Source: Leptospira sp. (GTDB lineage: Bacteria; Spirochaetota; Leptospiria; Leptospirales; Leptospiraceae). Taken from it: a DNA stretch of 53,562 nucleotides. The position numbers and the translations under genes were made by a program. Below are positions 7,480-15,681 of this stretch, in pieces. The DNA is taken from assembly GCA_002786225.1 (NCBI GenBank), contig PEQN01000020.1:1-53562 (forward strand), given 5' to 3'. Below the pieces are notes generated by a model. That model was not told the origin of the DNA, made no database searches, and saw only the letters and a list, made by a program, of their open reading frames with translations. Within the stretch, counting starts at the first letter, position 1. Every line of letters begins with the position of its first letter.

Positions 7480-9348
7480 ATGTTTCGCAATTTCCTAGGA
7501 TTAGCATTTATCATTTTTTTTATAACTAACGCTGTTTTTTCGAAGGAATCCGAAGAAGAAATTTGGCGTTCTACTCTTACAACGGAGAAGTTGGAAGAAC
7601 TTGCTCGCTTTCAAGAAGCTCCAAGCGCTATAGAACCTTATTTGGCAAATGTTATTTCTTTTGAATATTATGAATATCGACTTCTGCAAATTGTTGTAGG
7701 CAGTCGTATGCATGAGAACAAATTCGATGAAGCAATTCAAATTTTACAAAAATACAGAGATTTCTTTCCGACTAAGAAAAATGAAATAACTGAACTTATC
7801 GAAATTATTCAAAATGACCAAGATGAAATCAGTATTCGTAATCTTGGATCATCCATAAATACAGAATATGCGGAATATTTGCCTATACTTGAGATGTCTG
7901 GCAAGAAATTATATTTTACATCCTTTGAAAGAAATGGAAGTAAAACAAGTGAAGACATTTATTACTCAGATTGGGATGAAAGTAAGAAGCAATGGTCGCA
8001 AGCTCAAAGCTTAAGTGAAATCAATACTGAATTCCCTGAGGCAGCGATTTCCCTTTCAATGGATGGGAGTACAATTATTTTGTTTGGTAATTTTTCAGAT
8101 CAACTTGGTCTAGGGGATATATTCTACTCGGAGTTAACAAAGGATGGGTGGACTAAGGCGAAAGCTTTTCCACAACCCATTAATTCAGAATTTTTTGAAG
8201 CAGACCTTGTTTACACACCAAATCGAAAAGCAGTTTTGTTTTCGAGTGACAGACCCAATGATCTATTTAAAAGAAGACCCAAGGATCAGTTTTCCCTGGG
8301 AGATACCTGGGGAAATACTGATATTTATATTTCATTTCTGAATGAAAAAGGGGAATACAATGAGCCGATTAATCTTGGTTCTACGATCAATACAGCCTTT
8401 GCAGAAAGGACTCCCTATTTACATTCCGATGGAAAGACTTTATACTTTAGTTCCAATGGACACAATGGATTTGGAGATTTAGATATTTTTAAATCTGTTC
8501 GATTAGATGAAACTTGGACAAAATGGTCTAAGCCTGTTAATGTTGGAAGATTATTAAATGGATCAGGTGCAGATTGGGGGTTTAAACTTAACATAAGTGG
8601 AAAGAAGGCTTTCCTTTCTGCAGCAAGATCGGATAGTCTAGGAGATACTGATATTTATGAAATCCTTCCATTGCCTAAGAGAGCTGAGCCTCTAGAATTT
8701 AGTTTTGCTTTGAAGGGCAAGGTTTTGGATGAGGCAGGCAATCCTTTAGGCGCTGGAATTAAATGGTTTACTGAGAATTCTAAAGAAGAAATTGGATTTG
8801 CCAAAGCAAAAGCTACAAATGGAGATTATTTTGTATCCTTGGAAGTTGGTAGAAAGTACTTCCTTAGGTTTTTTCAACCTGGTTACCAAATACAAACTAT
8901 TGAAATAGACACAGGTGGAATTAGTAAATACCAATCAGTAATCAAAGAAGTTATATTGAAAAAAGGGGGTTCTTTAGATTCTCAAACTCTTAAGAAAACT
9001 AAACAAAAACAATATCTTCCTGATGAGATATATTTTTATCCAAAATCAAAAGAATTAGATCCAGCGTATCTTGAAAATTTGCAAAGCATGGTTCTTTTTC
9101 TGCAAGAAAACCCTACTAAAAAAATTCTTATCAAAGGTTATGCTAAGGACGGTGGATCTGAAATAGATGATATCAATTTAAGCAGTGATCGTGCAGAAAC
9201 GATTCAGAAATTTTTTCTTATTCATGGAATTGCTACCAAAAGAATTACTTTTTATGGTTTAGGTAGAACTAGACCAGATGGAAAGCTTATTGAAAATAGA
9301 AGAGCAATCCGATACCACCAAAAGGTTACACTTGAAATTCAAGAATAG
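7480..9348 (+). CDS. OmpA-family outer membrane protein with PD40 propeller
   Basis: The protein has 622 residues. A signal peptide (about 1-21, FRNFLGLAFIIFFITNAVFS) is followed by a helical region, then a series of PD40 (TolB-like) repeats at about 125-400, for example GKTLYFSSNGHNGFGDLDIF. A short carboxypeptidase-regulatory-like beta domain (about 405-490, KGKVLDEAGNPLGAGIKWF) leads to a C-terminal OmpA/MotB peptidoglycan-binding domain (about 515-620, containing LSSDRAETIQKFF and GRTRPDGKLIENRRA). This arrangement is typical of large OmpA proteins of Bacteroidetes and Leptospira. It is probably anchored to peptidoglycan in the periplasm or outer membrane. The antiporter gene starts 18 bp downstream, so the two may be co-transcribed. 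Confidence 0.85.
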   Translation: MFRNFLGLAFIIFFITNAVFSKESEEEIWRSTLTTEKLEELARFQEAPSAIEPYLANVISFEYYEYRLLQIVVGSRMHENKFDEAIQILQKYRDFFPTKKNEITELIEIIQNDQDEISIRNLGSSINTEYAEYLPILEMSGKKLYFTSFERNGSKTSEDIYYSDWDESKKQWSQAQSLSEINTEFPEAAISLSMDGSTIILFGNFSDQLGLGDIFYSELTKDGWTKAKAFPQPINSEFFEADLVYTPNRKAVLFSSDRPNDLFKRRPKDQFSLGDTWGNTDIYISFLNEKGEYNEPINLGSTINTAFAERTPYLHSDGKTLYFSSNGHNGFGDLDIFKSVRLDETWTKWSKPVNVGRLLNGSGADWGFKLNISGKKAFLSAARSDSLGDTDIYEILPLPKRAEPLEFSFALKGKVLDEAGNPLGAGIKWFTENSKEEIGFAKAKATNGDYFVSLEVGRKYFLRFFQPGYQIQTIEIDTGGISKYQSVIKEVILKKGGSLDSQTLKKTKQKQYLPDEIYFYPKSKELDPAYLENLQSMVLFLQENPTKKILIKGYAKDGGSEIDDINLSSDRAETIQKFFLIHGIATKRITFYGLGRTRPDGKLIENRRAIRYHQKVTLEIQE

Positions 9349-9366
9349 GATTTTGTTTACTACTCA

Positions 9367-10830
9367 ATGAATTCCTTTGAATTAACTTCATTTGTTATTT
9401 CCTCTTTGGTCTTACTCGCCATTATAATCAGTAAGCTTTCTTTCCGATTTGGGATCCCGACTCTTTTACTATTCTTAATATTAGGTATGTTAGCTGGTTC
9501 GGATGGAATTGGTAAAATTGAATTTGAAAATTATGGACTTGCTCAATCTTTAGGGATAGTTGCTCTATGTTACATACTTTTCGCTGGTGGTATGGAGACA
9601 GAATGGAAACAGATCAAACCTATACTTCGAGAAGGTTTATTGCTATCTAGCATTGGAGTTTTAATTACAGCATTTTCTATGGCTGTTTTTTCTTATTATT
9701 TATTGGAATTGAGTTTTGTTGAATCCTTGCTTTTGGGTTCCGTTGTATCTTCTACTGATGCTGCCTCTGTTTTTAGTTTATTAAGGACTTCTGGAATTGG
9801 ACTTAGGAAAAAAGTCCAGTCCATCCTTGAATTAGAATCTGGTTCTAATGACCCACTTGCCGTAATATTAACAATTACCTTGATAGGTCTAACCTTCATT
9901 TCTACTTTTAATTATATAGAAATTTTAAGTTTTGTCTTTTCACAAATTGTAATTGGAGCTATTCTAGGTTTAGTTTTTGCTAAGGTGTATATTGAATTTA
10001 TCAATCGTATCAATTTAGAATATGATGGACTCTATACTGTTATTTTTCTCGCTTCAGGAATTTTTATTTATTCCACCATTACGTTGTTAAATGGAAATGG
10101 ATTCCTTGGTGTATATTTAGCTGGATTATATTTAGGAAATCATACTTTCATTCACAAGAAAAGTATCACTCGTTTCATGGATGGAATTGGTTGGTTGATG
10201 CAGATTGTAATGTTTCTTTCCTTAGGTCTATTGGTCTTTCCTAGTCAGCTTAAAGAAATTTTAATCCCTGGGCTTCTGTTTTCTTTTTTTCTAATTTTTG
10301 TTGCAAGACCAGTAGGTGTTTTCATTAGCCTTGGATTCTTTCCTTTGAATTGGAAAGAAAGAATGTTCATATCCTGGGTAGGTCTTAGAGGTGCTGCGCC
10401 TATTATTCTTGCCACCTTTCCTTTAACAGCGGGTGTTGCGAATTCTTCTTTAATTTTTAACTTGGTATTTTTTACAGTTCTAAGCTCTCTTCTTATCCAA
10501 GGTTCAAGCTTAAAATTTATGGCTAAGTTATTTAGCGTTAACGAACCCTTAGTGAAAAAGACTATTTATCCTTTTGAATTTATAAACCGAGAAAACAGTG
10601 ATGCTAAATTAGAAGAGTTCATCATTCCATTCGGATCTCCAGTGGAAGGACTAAGTATACGTCAGTTAAAAATGCCGGAAGATGCCTTGGTCACAATCAT
10701 ATGCCGAGGAGAAAACTACATCTCTCCTAGCGGTCAGACAAAAATTGAGGGCGGAGACGTTCTACTTATTCTAGTGAATGGGCAGAATACTCAAAAAGTT
10801 GCCGATTGTTTGCAAAAGAAAAATATTTAG
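9367..10830 (+). CDS. CPA1-type K+(Na+)/H+ antiporter with RCK_C domain
   Basis: The 487-residue protein has about 12-13 transmembrane helices (about 5-390), followed by a cytoplasmic RCK_C/TrkA_C domain (about 400-485, FIIPFGSPVEGLSIRQLKMP). The ion-binding motif ESGSNDP (about 158-164) carries the Asn-Asp pair of electroneutral CPA1 exchangers. The SSTDAASVF segment matches the discontinuous helix upstream. Layout and length fit the NhaP2/CvrA potassium-proton antiporter group. Its role would be cytoplasmic K+ and pH homeostasis at the inner membrane. The last four bases overlap the 3' end of the convergent small gene. Ion preference cannot be read from sequence. Confidence 0.88.
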   Translation: MNSFELTSFVISSLVLLAIIISKLSFRFGIPTLLLFLILGMLAGSDGIGKIEFENYGLAQSLGIVALCYILFAGGMETEWKQIKPILREGLLLSSIGVLITAFSMAVFSYYLLELSFVESLLLGSVVSSTDAASVFSLLRTSGIGLRKKVQSILELESGSNDPLAVILTITLIGLTFISTFNYIEILSFVFSQIVIGAILGLVFAKVYIEFINRINLEYDGLYTVIFLASGIFIYSTITLLNGNGFLGVYLAGLYLGNHTFIHKKSITRFMDGIGWLMQIVMFLSLGLLVFPSQLKEILIPGLLFSFFLIFVARPVGVFISLGFFPLNWKERMFISWVGLRGAAPIILATFPLTAGVANSSLIFNLVFFTVLSSLLIQGSSLKFMAKLFSVNEPLVKKTIYPFEFINRENSDAKLEEFIIPFGSPVEGLSIRQLKMPEDALVTIICRGENYISPSGQTKIEGGDVLLILVNGQNTQKVADCLQKKNI

Positions 10831-11150
10831 TTTAACTCTTGCAATACGCACCCATTTTTGTTGTCTAAGAAAATTGCCGTATTTGTTCTACCAAGTCCAG
10901 AAACAGATACTTTCTTATTTTCCACATCTAATTTGAAGTCACTGATTGGTATCCATTGTCTTGCAAAATTATGACAGAAATCTTCATCTTGCCCAACTAC
11001 AAAATAGCAGGAACAATATTCTTTGGAATAAAAAGATGAGATGATGGATGGAAAAGCTTTGAGATTGCTCCAATTGGAAATGATCCAAAAAAGCATTATA
11101 TCAAAAACAATGAAAAGAACTATGGCAAGAATTAATTTTTTAGGTTTCAT
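10827..11150 (-). CDS. Small membrane-anchored Cys-containing protein, partner of the serine hydrolase
   Basis: The 107-residue protein has one N-terminal transmembrane segment (about 5-25) and an extracytoplasmic domain with CSC (about 47-49) and later Cys residues, ending near GCVLQ. I recall a similar Cys-containing N-terminal module (CSxxFVxGR ... GLGR ... GCxL) in serine hydrolases of the beta-lactamase class C/EstB type from proteobacteria. Here KEYCSCYFVVGQDE, VSVSGLGRTNT and KNGCVL match that pattern, so this is probably the same module as a separate polypeptide. Its start overlaps the stop of the hydrolase gene by 4 bp (ATGA), supporting coupled translation and joint function. The link is by pattern memory, not by alignment. 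Confidence 0.6.
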   Translation of the reverse strand: MKPKKLILAIVLFIVFDIMLFWIISNWSNLKAFPSIISSFYSKEYCSCYFVVGQDEDFCHNFARQWIPISDFKLDVENKKVSVSGLGRTNTAIFLDNKNGCVLQELN

Positions 11151-12334
11151 TGAACACTCTCTACTATGGGTTTCAGAAAATCATTATCGCTAAAATCTTC
11201 TTTCTTTCTATCATCCGCAAAACGAACTACAATCAAATCTAGGCTAGGAATGATAAATAGCCTTTGTCCCCAATGGCCTGATCCGAAGAAGGCATCACTA
11301 GGAATATCAGGCATGGGTTTGGGAATACCTGCATCCGGAACTCCTGTGTTGGCATACCACTGAGCAGTGTAATTATTCTTCTCTAGACCTGGGTAGTATT
11401 TAGTTGTTTTATAACCTTCGCTAGGCGTTCTTGCTTGGGTAACCCAAGCATCTGGAAGTATTTTTTTGCCATTCCAGTAGCCATTATTCAAATAAAGGAA
11501 TCCAAATTTTGCAACATCAGTTGGTGTAGAATAGATATAAGAAGATCCTACAAAAACATCGGAACCATCCTTCTCCCACGTAAGATCTCGAATTCCAAGA
11601 ACATCAAATAGTTCTTTGTTGGGTAGAGCTAAGTATTTTTCTTTTCCGTATATGTTTTGTAAGGCGAGAGAAAGTATATTTGTATCGCAGGATGAATAAT
11701 AGACTCTTTTGCCTGGTTCAGCCATAAGTGGAAGAGATGCTGAGTAGGCACCCATATTTGATCTTCCTTTCGTATACAGCATAGCAAGTACGGTCGAATT
11801 CAAAGGATTTGATTCATAACCTTCTCTAGCATCTAAACCAGATGTCATAGTTAGTAAATGGTGGATGGTGATTTTCTTATGATCTTCTGAGGCATTCAGT
11901 TCAGGAACATATTCATATGCAAAATCATCCAACTTCATGAGTCCGTCTCGAACCGCAATTCCCACTAAGGTGTTGATATAACTCTTAGCCACTGACCAAA
12001 GTAAATGTTTCTGATCCTTCTTATAACCTCTAGCATACTTTTCATAAACGAGTTTGCCTTTGTAGATGATTACTACAGAATCCGTTCGTATCCCTAGACG
12101 GTCTTCGTCATTCCCAGTGAGAGTGAAACTATACTTCTCCATCTCCTGTAGCTTCTCCGTTTTCATTCCTAGAGAGGAAGGTGTTGCTGATTTCCAGCCC
12201 TGAGTTGGCCAGTAATCGCGTCGAATCGTTTGTAAATCATTGACTTGAATTGCACCACCGTAAGGTTTCAATTCAATTGCTGGCTTATTGCAAGCAACCA
12301 AAAGGAATAGTGAGATTAGATATCTTTTATTCAT
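11147..12334 (-). CDS. Serine hydrolase lipoprotein (beta-lactamase class C family)
   Basis: This COG1680-type serine hydrolase has 395 residues. An N-terminal lipobox (ISLFLLVAC, Cys about 15) predicts a lipoprotein. The nucleophile motif SVAK (in LLWSVAKSYINTLVG, about 113-116) is the SxxK, and YYSSCDTN (about 212-219) sits where the YxN tyrosine motif is expected. GHWGQRLFI near the C-terminus replaces the KTG/HxG strand. Members act as peptidases, esterases or amide hydrolases and are rarely true beta-lactamases. The next gene overlaps by 4 bp and may encode a partner module. Start is the ATG at 12334, just before the signal sequence. Confidence 0.85.
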   Translation of the reverse strand: MNKRYLISLFLLVACNKPAIELKPYGGAIQVNDLQTIRRDYWPTQGWKSATPSSLGMKTEKLQEMEKYSFTLTGNDEDRLGIRTDSVVIIYKGKLVYEKYARGYKKDQKHLLWSVAKSYINTLVGIAVRDGLMKLDDFAYEYVPELNASEDHKKITIHHLLTMTSGLDAREGYESNPLNSTVLAMLYTKGRSNMGAYSASLPLMAEPGKRVYYSSCDTNILSLALQNIYGKEKYLALPNKELFDVLGIRDLTWEKDGSDVFVGSSYIYSTPTDVAKFGFLYLNNGYWNGKKILPDAWVTQARTPSEGYKTTKYYPGLEKNNYTAQWYANTGVPDAGIPKPMPDIPSDAFFGSGHWGQRLFIIPSLDLIVVRFADDRKKEDFSDNDFLKPIVESVQ

Positions 12335-12405
12335 TATTTTCCTTTGCCCCGAAGATAGAGGACAATTCTATTAGGAAAGTTTGAATAAATCTAGCAAAAT
12401 TTCAG

Positions 12406-12822
12406 TTAAGTTGAGTTATTTTTTGCATAATCCATGAGAATGTTAATCATATTATGAAGACCGTTTCTGCGGCTGATGGAAAGGAATTTCTGCAATCCTA
12501 TGGTTTCAATAAATTCCAAACTAGACTTAGCAATATCTTCTGGAGTATGCCCAGAGAAAACTTTGACCAAGATGGCTATCAATCCCTTTGTTAAAGAGGT
12601 ATCACTATCAGCATAAAAATGCAGGTTTCCATCAATCATCTCAGGTGCTATCCAAACTCTAGATTGGCAACCAGGAACCAGAAACTCATCCTTCTTCTTT
12701 TCTTCTGGATACTTAGGGAGGGATTCACCCAGTTCAATCAAAACTTGGAAGCGTTCTTCCCAATCCGTAAGATCGGCAAATTCTTCCATGATTTCTGATT
12801 GAGCTTCGCTGATGGTTTTCAT
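12406..12822 (-). CDS. sufE: SufE-type cysteine desulfurase sulfur acceptor
   Basis: The 138-residue protein matches SufE/CsdE in length and motifs. The N-terminal region WEERFQVLIELGESLP is followed by VPGCQSRVWI with the sulfur-accepting Cys at about 50. The C-terminal helix FLSISRRNGLHNMI (about 114-127) is also typical. SufE takes persulfide sulfur from SufS and passes it to the Fe-S cluster scaffold in the cytoplasm. No other suf gene is present in the window. Its ATG overlaps the stop of the upstream lipoprotein gene by 4 bp, so it belongs to the reverse-strand operon 14175-12406. Confidence 0.92.
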   Translation of the reverse strand: MKTISEAQSEIMEEFADLTDWEERFQVLIELGESLPKYPEEKKKDEFLVPGCQSRVWIAPEMIDGNLHFYADSDTSLTKGLIAILVKVFSGHTPEDIAKSSLEFIETIGLQKFLSISRRNGLHNMINILMDYAKNNST

Positions 12823-13145
12823 TTTTTAACCTTCTTTCTCAGGAAAAATCTTCCATCCGATAACTGAACTCTATTCTCTGAGGTAACAAGCATTTGAATC
12901 TTTTCGGATGCCTTGTTCTGATAGTAGTATTCAACTCTTGAGACAACTTCAAGCTGATAAGCTTCCTCTTGGGAGAATACAATTTTCTTTTCTGCAAATT
13001 GTATTTCTATACAAGAAAATGGTTTCGTGAGTACGTTACAAAATGTACCATTGGGGGGAAATTTTTTCTCAAATAAACCACAGTTACTAAGTAAAATAAG
13101 TAAAGAGATACAACTTATATTAATGAAAGTTTTCACTTTATTCAT
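12819..13145 (-). CDS. Hypothetical lipoprotein
   Basis: A short lipoprotein of 108 residues from the preferred start. The signal peptide VKTFINISCISLLILLSNC contains a spirochaetal lipobox ending LLSNC with the lipidated Cys at about 22. The mature part has two Cys (FCNVLTKPFSCIEI) that may form a disulfide, and a mixed beta pattern to the C-terminus. The ATG at 13145 overlaps the upstream stop (ATGAATAA, 8 bp); an upstream in-frame ATG at 13166 would place seven extra residues before the signal. It overlaps sufE by 4 bp. No family recognised. Confidence 0.7.
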   Translation of the reverse strand: MNKVKTFINISCISLLILLSNCGLFEKKFPPNGTFCNVLTKPFSCIEIQFAEKKIVFSQEEAYQLEVVSRVEYYYQNKASEKIQMLVTSENRVQLSDGRFFLRKKVKK

Positions 13146-14175
13146 CTTCCATTTCATTAGATTCAATCACCTTTGGTTCTGTTAGATCAACATTCGTTTT
13201 TAGGCTTGGTCTCTCTGCTATCCAAGTCCTTAGTTGGCTTTTGTATTCTTTGCTTTTTTCAGTAGAATTGTTCAAGGCTATACTTAAAAGATCAACAGCC
13301 TTTTGGTGAAGATTCTGAGCATAGAAAATTCTAGCTTCCATGAGAAGTGATTTTTGAGTAATGAAATCAGGAAAATCAGTTTTACTTTTTCTAAGGAAAT
13401 TCAGTGCTGGAACATAATCCTTGGCATAGTAGTAGCACATTCCATTTAAGAAATTTTCTTCTCTTTCGGTGAGTAGGATTTTGCCCAGGAAATCTTCCGC
13501 TCTGTTAGATAGGAGTAACTTTTCCAAGTCTTTTGTATTTCCTGATCGCACAGCTGAATAAACCAGCAACCAAACAGTGGGATGGTGGAATTCCGATTCC
13601 AAAGATTTCGTATCCAAAACAGAATACTCTTTGTAGATGATAGGAAACTTTTTCTTTTCGCGGTAGGCTTCAGTTAAGAACAAGAGAAATTGATTGGATT
13701 CGCTTTCTGGAAAATCTTCTTTGATTGCCTCAGCCATCCTTGCGTATTTGAAAATATTGGCAAAATCATCCTTGGTTTTATTGCTATCACCAAAGATCAA
13801 TGAGATGGGCTCATCTATGTGGGAAATCAATGAGGCAGAATCAAATTGGAGCCCATTTAACAAAGAACTGTAGTAGAAGGATCTAGCTCGGTAGTGAATG
13901 GAAGATGGATCCAAAGGATCTTTATCTAAGAAATCTAAAGAATAGGTATCAAAGTCTCTGACAAAAGTTTCATTTAGTTCGTTTTTCTCTATGGCAGCCT
14001 GAATTTTAACTTTTTGCTTTTCGATTTTTTGTTTTTGGTCTTTCGTAAAAAAGAGTCGTATCTTCCTTTCTTGGAAAAATCCGAATAGAGCAAGACCTAG
14101 AAAGAATACAAGAAACAAGTAGGGGAACTTTGATTTCTTCTTTCTATGGCTTTCGTGTCTGGGTAAATACGCCAT
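13138..14175 (-). CDS. Membrane-anchored hypothetical protein with helical repeats
   Basis: The 345-residue protein starts with a basic cytoplasmic tail (RHESHRKKKSK), then one transmembrane segment (about 19-35, YLFLVFFLGLALFGFF). The rest is a helical, probably TPR-like, extracytoplasmic region. Segments such as GMCYYYAKDYVPALNFLRKS and AQNLHQKAVDLLSIALNN look like degenerate TPR helices. The C-terminus is acidic. It is first in a tightly coupled reverse-strand set with the lipoprotein and sufE. It is divergent from the zinc-ribbon gene, with about 90 bp between starts. Function unknown; an envelope scaffold is an inference from the layout only. Confidence 0.7.
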   Translation of the reverse strand: MAYLPRHESHRKKKSKFPYLFLVFFLGLALFGFFQERKIRLFFTKDQKQKIEKQKVKIQAAIEKNELNETFVRDFDTYSLDFLDKDPLDPSSIHYRARSFYYSSLLNGLQFDSASLISHIDEPISLIFGDSNKTKDDFANIFKYARMAEAIKEDFPESESNQFLLFLTEAYREKKKFPIIYKEYSVLDTKSLESEFHHPTVWLLVYSAVRSGNTKDLEKLLLSNRAEDFLGKILLTEREENFLNGMCYYYAKDYVPALNFLRKSKTDFPDFITQKSLLMEARIFYAQNLHQKAVDLLSIALNNSTEKSKEYKSQLRTWIAERPSLKTNVDLTEPKVIESNEMEDE

Positions 14176-14267
14176 ATTAGCCAGATTAAAAGTTTTTTCG
14201 TAAGATTCATCTTTTTTTTTGTCCTGAACCCTTGACAGGCTTTTTGTTTTATGGTTATGATATCGTT

Positions 14268-14432
14268 ATGACAATAGACGACGAATTTATGGATGATATC
14301 GACGAAGAAGAAGAGTTGGATGCTGATGCGATCACATATGCTTGCGAAGACTGCGATCATAGATGGGAACCAGATGAACTGGACGAAATGATTTGTCCTA
14401 TGTGTGGGTCTGCCAATATCGTTGAGCTTTAG
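14268..14432 (+). CDS. Small zinc-ribbon protein
   Basis: A 54-residue acidic protein from the ATG at 14268. The first about 20 residues are strongly acidic (DDIDEEEELDAD). Two CxxC pairs, CEDC and CPMC, form a zinc ribbon of rubredoxin/FmdB-like spacing, with a short acidic linker. An in-frame start at 14232 would add 12 hydrophobic residues unlike the rest and is not favoured. The next gene opens 29 bp before this one stops, in another frame. It could be a small nucleic-acid- or protein-binding adapter; no partner is evident. Confidence 0.7.
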   Translation: MTIDDEFMDDIDEEEELDADAITYACEDCDHRWEPDELDEMICPMCGSANIVEL

Positions 14433-14994
14433 AAACAAGAAGGGTAGTTTATTTAGTTCTGCCTTTCTTTGCATTGGACTTTTTCATTCGATTTTTTCAC
14501 AAAACCAAGATTTCGATTCTTTGTATAAGGAATACAAATCAGGCAATTATAGCCATGTTGCAAGACAAAGCAAACTCATAATCCAAAAGGATAGCTCTAC
14601 CGAAAGAGACTTAAGATTCTTGGTTCTGTATATTTCCACAGAGAACAAGATTGAAGAAATGGACAAGATGCTTGAAACAGTGTACCAATCCTCAGATAAA
14701 CGAACCGCTCATTTAACAAATGCTATGTATTTAATTCTAGAAAGAGCCCTAGTTGCTAACACACAAGCCATAGGTGAAAAATGGGGTTATCGATTCAGAC
14801 AAGAAGCTGAAACTTCAAGTAGATATGCGGACGGATTGTACTATTATGCAAGCTTACTTTTTCAGAATCAAAAAGAAAAAGATGCATTCTTTGTTTCTAA
14901 TTTAGCTCTCAATGCGAATCCCAATGCAAACTTAAGGAATCAAATTCTAACTTTACAATCTGCAATCAACAAAATACAAGCTAATAAGAAGTAA
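14404..14994 (+). CDS. Exported hypothetical protein with TPR-like repeats
   Basis: The protein has 196 residues from GTG at 14404; a TTG at 14422 is equally possible and would leave a cleaner signal peptide (RNKKGSLFSSAFLCIGLFHSIFSQ). The mature region is helical, with YKEYKSGNYSHVARQSKLII and ADGLYYYASLLFQNQKEKDA resembling TPR units. Either start overlaps the zinc-ribbon gene in another frame, so translation is likely coupled. RsmD follows 3 bp after its stop. No family recognised; periplasmic location is predicted from the signal peptide. Confidence 0.65.
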   Translation: MGLPISLSFRNKKGSLFSSAFLCIGLFHSIFSQNQDFDSLYKEYKSGNYSHVARQSKLIIQKDSSTERDLRFLVLYISTENKIEEMDKMLETVYQSSDKRTAHLTNAMYLILERALVANTQAIGEKWGYRFRQEAETSSRYADGLYYYASLLFQNQKEKDAFFVSNLALNANPNANLRNQILTLQSAINKIQANKK

Positions 14995-14997
14995 AGA

Positions 14998-15645
14998 TTG
15001 AATCCAAGTCTACGCATACAAACTGGTCGATGGAAGGGTAGGGCAATTCCCATACCTTCACAAGTAAAGGGGAATTCTAATTTCACTCCAGCCATTTTGA
15101 AGAAATCCATATTTTCCATATTAGATGGTCTTAGAGAAAAGGGGAAAATCAATTTTAAGCATTCTGCCTTTATTGATCTCTTCGCTGGTTCGGGACAAAT
15201 GGGCATGGAAGCACTGAGCATTGGATTTGCAAAAGTATTATTCTATGAAATGGCGAAAGAACGATTTGCAGGCTTAGTTGATCTTCTTAAGGAACATAGG
15301 GATTCTGCCTACCTCTTTAAAAAGGACAGCTTCCGACAACATTCCAACCTTCCTGAACTAGATGGAATCGAACACTTGGTATATTTTATAGATCCACCCT
15401 ATCTACATTGGTCAGGCTCTAATGCAAAAATTCATAGTCTCATAGATGGAATTCTTTCTAGTTCCAATCTTCCTAAGACGATTTTAATCCAAGCGCCCAA
15501 CCAACCAAAGTTAGATGGTTATAGTTTTCGTGAACTAGGAAATCATAGCCTATATCTTATACAAACCTACTCTGATATTGGAATCACACAAGACTTGGAA
15601 TTAAACGACAATGAGAGTTCTGATTCAGAAGTAGATGCAAGGTAG
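14998..15645 (+). CDS. rsmD: 16S rRNA (guanine966-N2)-methyltransferase family protein
   Basis: RsmD methylates G966 of 16S rRNA in 30S subunits. The 215-residue protein starts with the usual RIQTGRWKGRAIPIP (about 5-19). It has the SAM-binding motif FIDLFAGSGQMGMEAL (about 58-73) and the catalytic IDPPY (about 125-129) of N6/N2 amino-methyltransferases. Length is normal. The start is TTG, three bases after the upstream stop, with AAGAAG just before it. The C-terminus is an acidic tail absent from the core family. It lies in a forward run with the exported repeat protein and pbpC. Confidence 0.88.
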   Translation: MNPSLRIQTGRWKGRAIPIPSQVKGNSNFTPAILKKSIFSILDGLREKGKINFKHSAFIDLFAGSGQMGMEALSIGFAKVLFYEMAKERFAGLVDLLKEHRDSAYLFKKDSFRQHSNLPELDGIEHLVYFIDPPYLHWSGSNAKIHSLIDGILSSSNLPKTILIQAPNQPKLDGYSFRELGNHSLYLIQTYSDIGITQDLELNDNESSDSEVDAR

Positions 15646-15681
15646 GGCTCAAAAACATAATCCCATGTTTTACCACTGCTT

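Noticed and set aside
14097..14474. Reverse-strand open frame of 125 codons
   Set aside because: It lies opposite the zinc-ribbon gene and the divergent promoter region and has no family resemblance.
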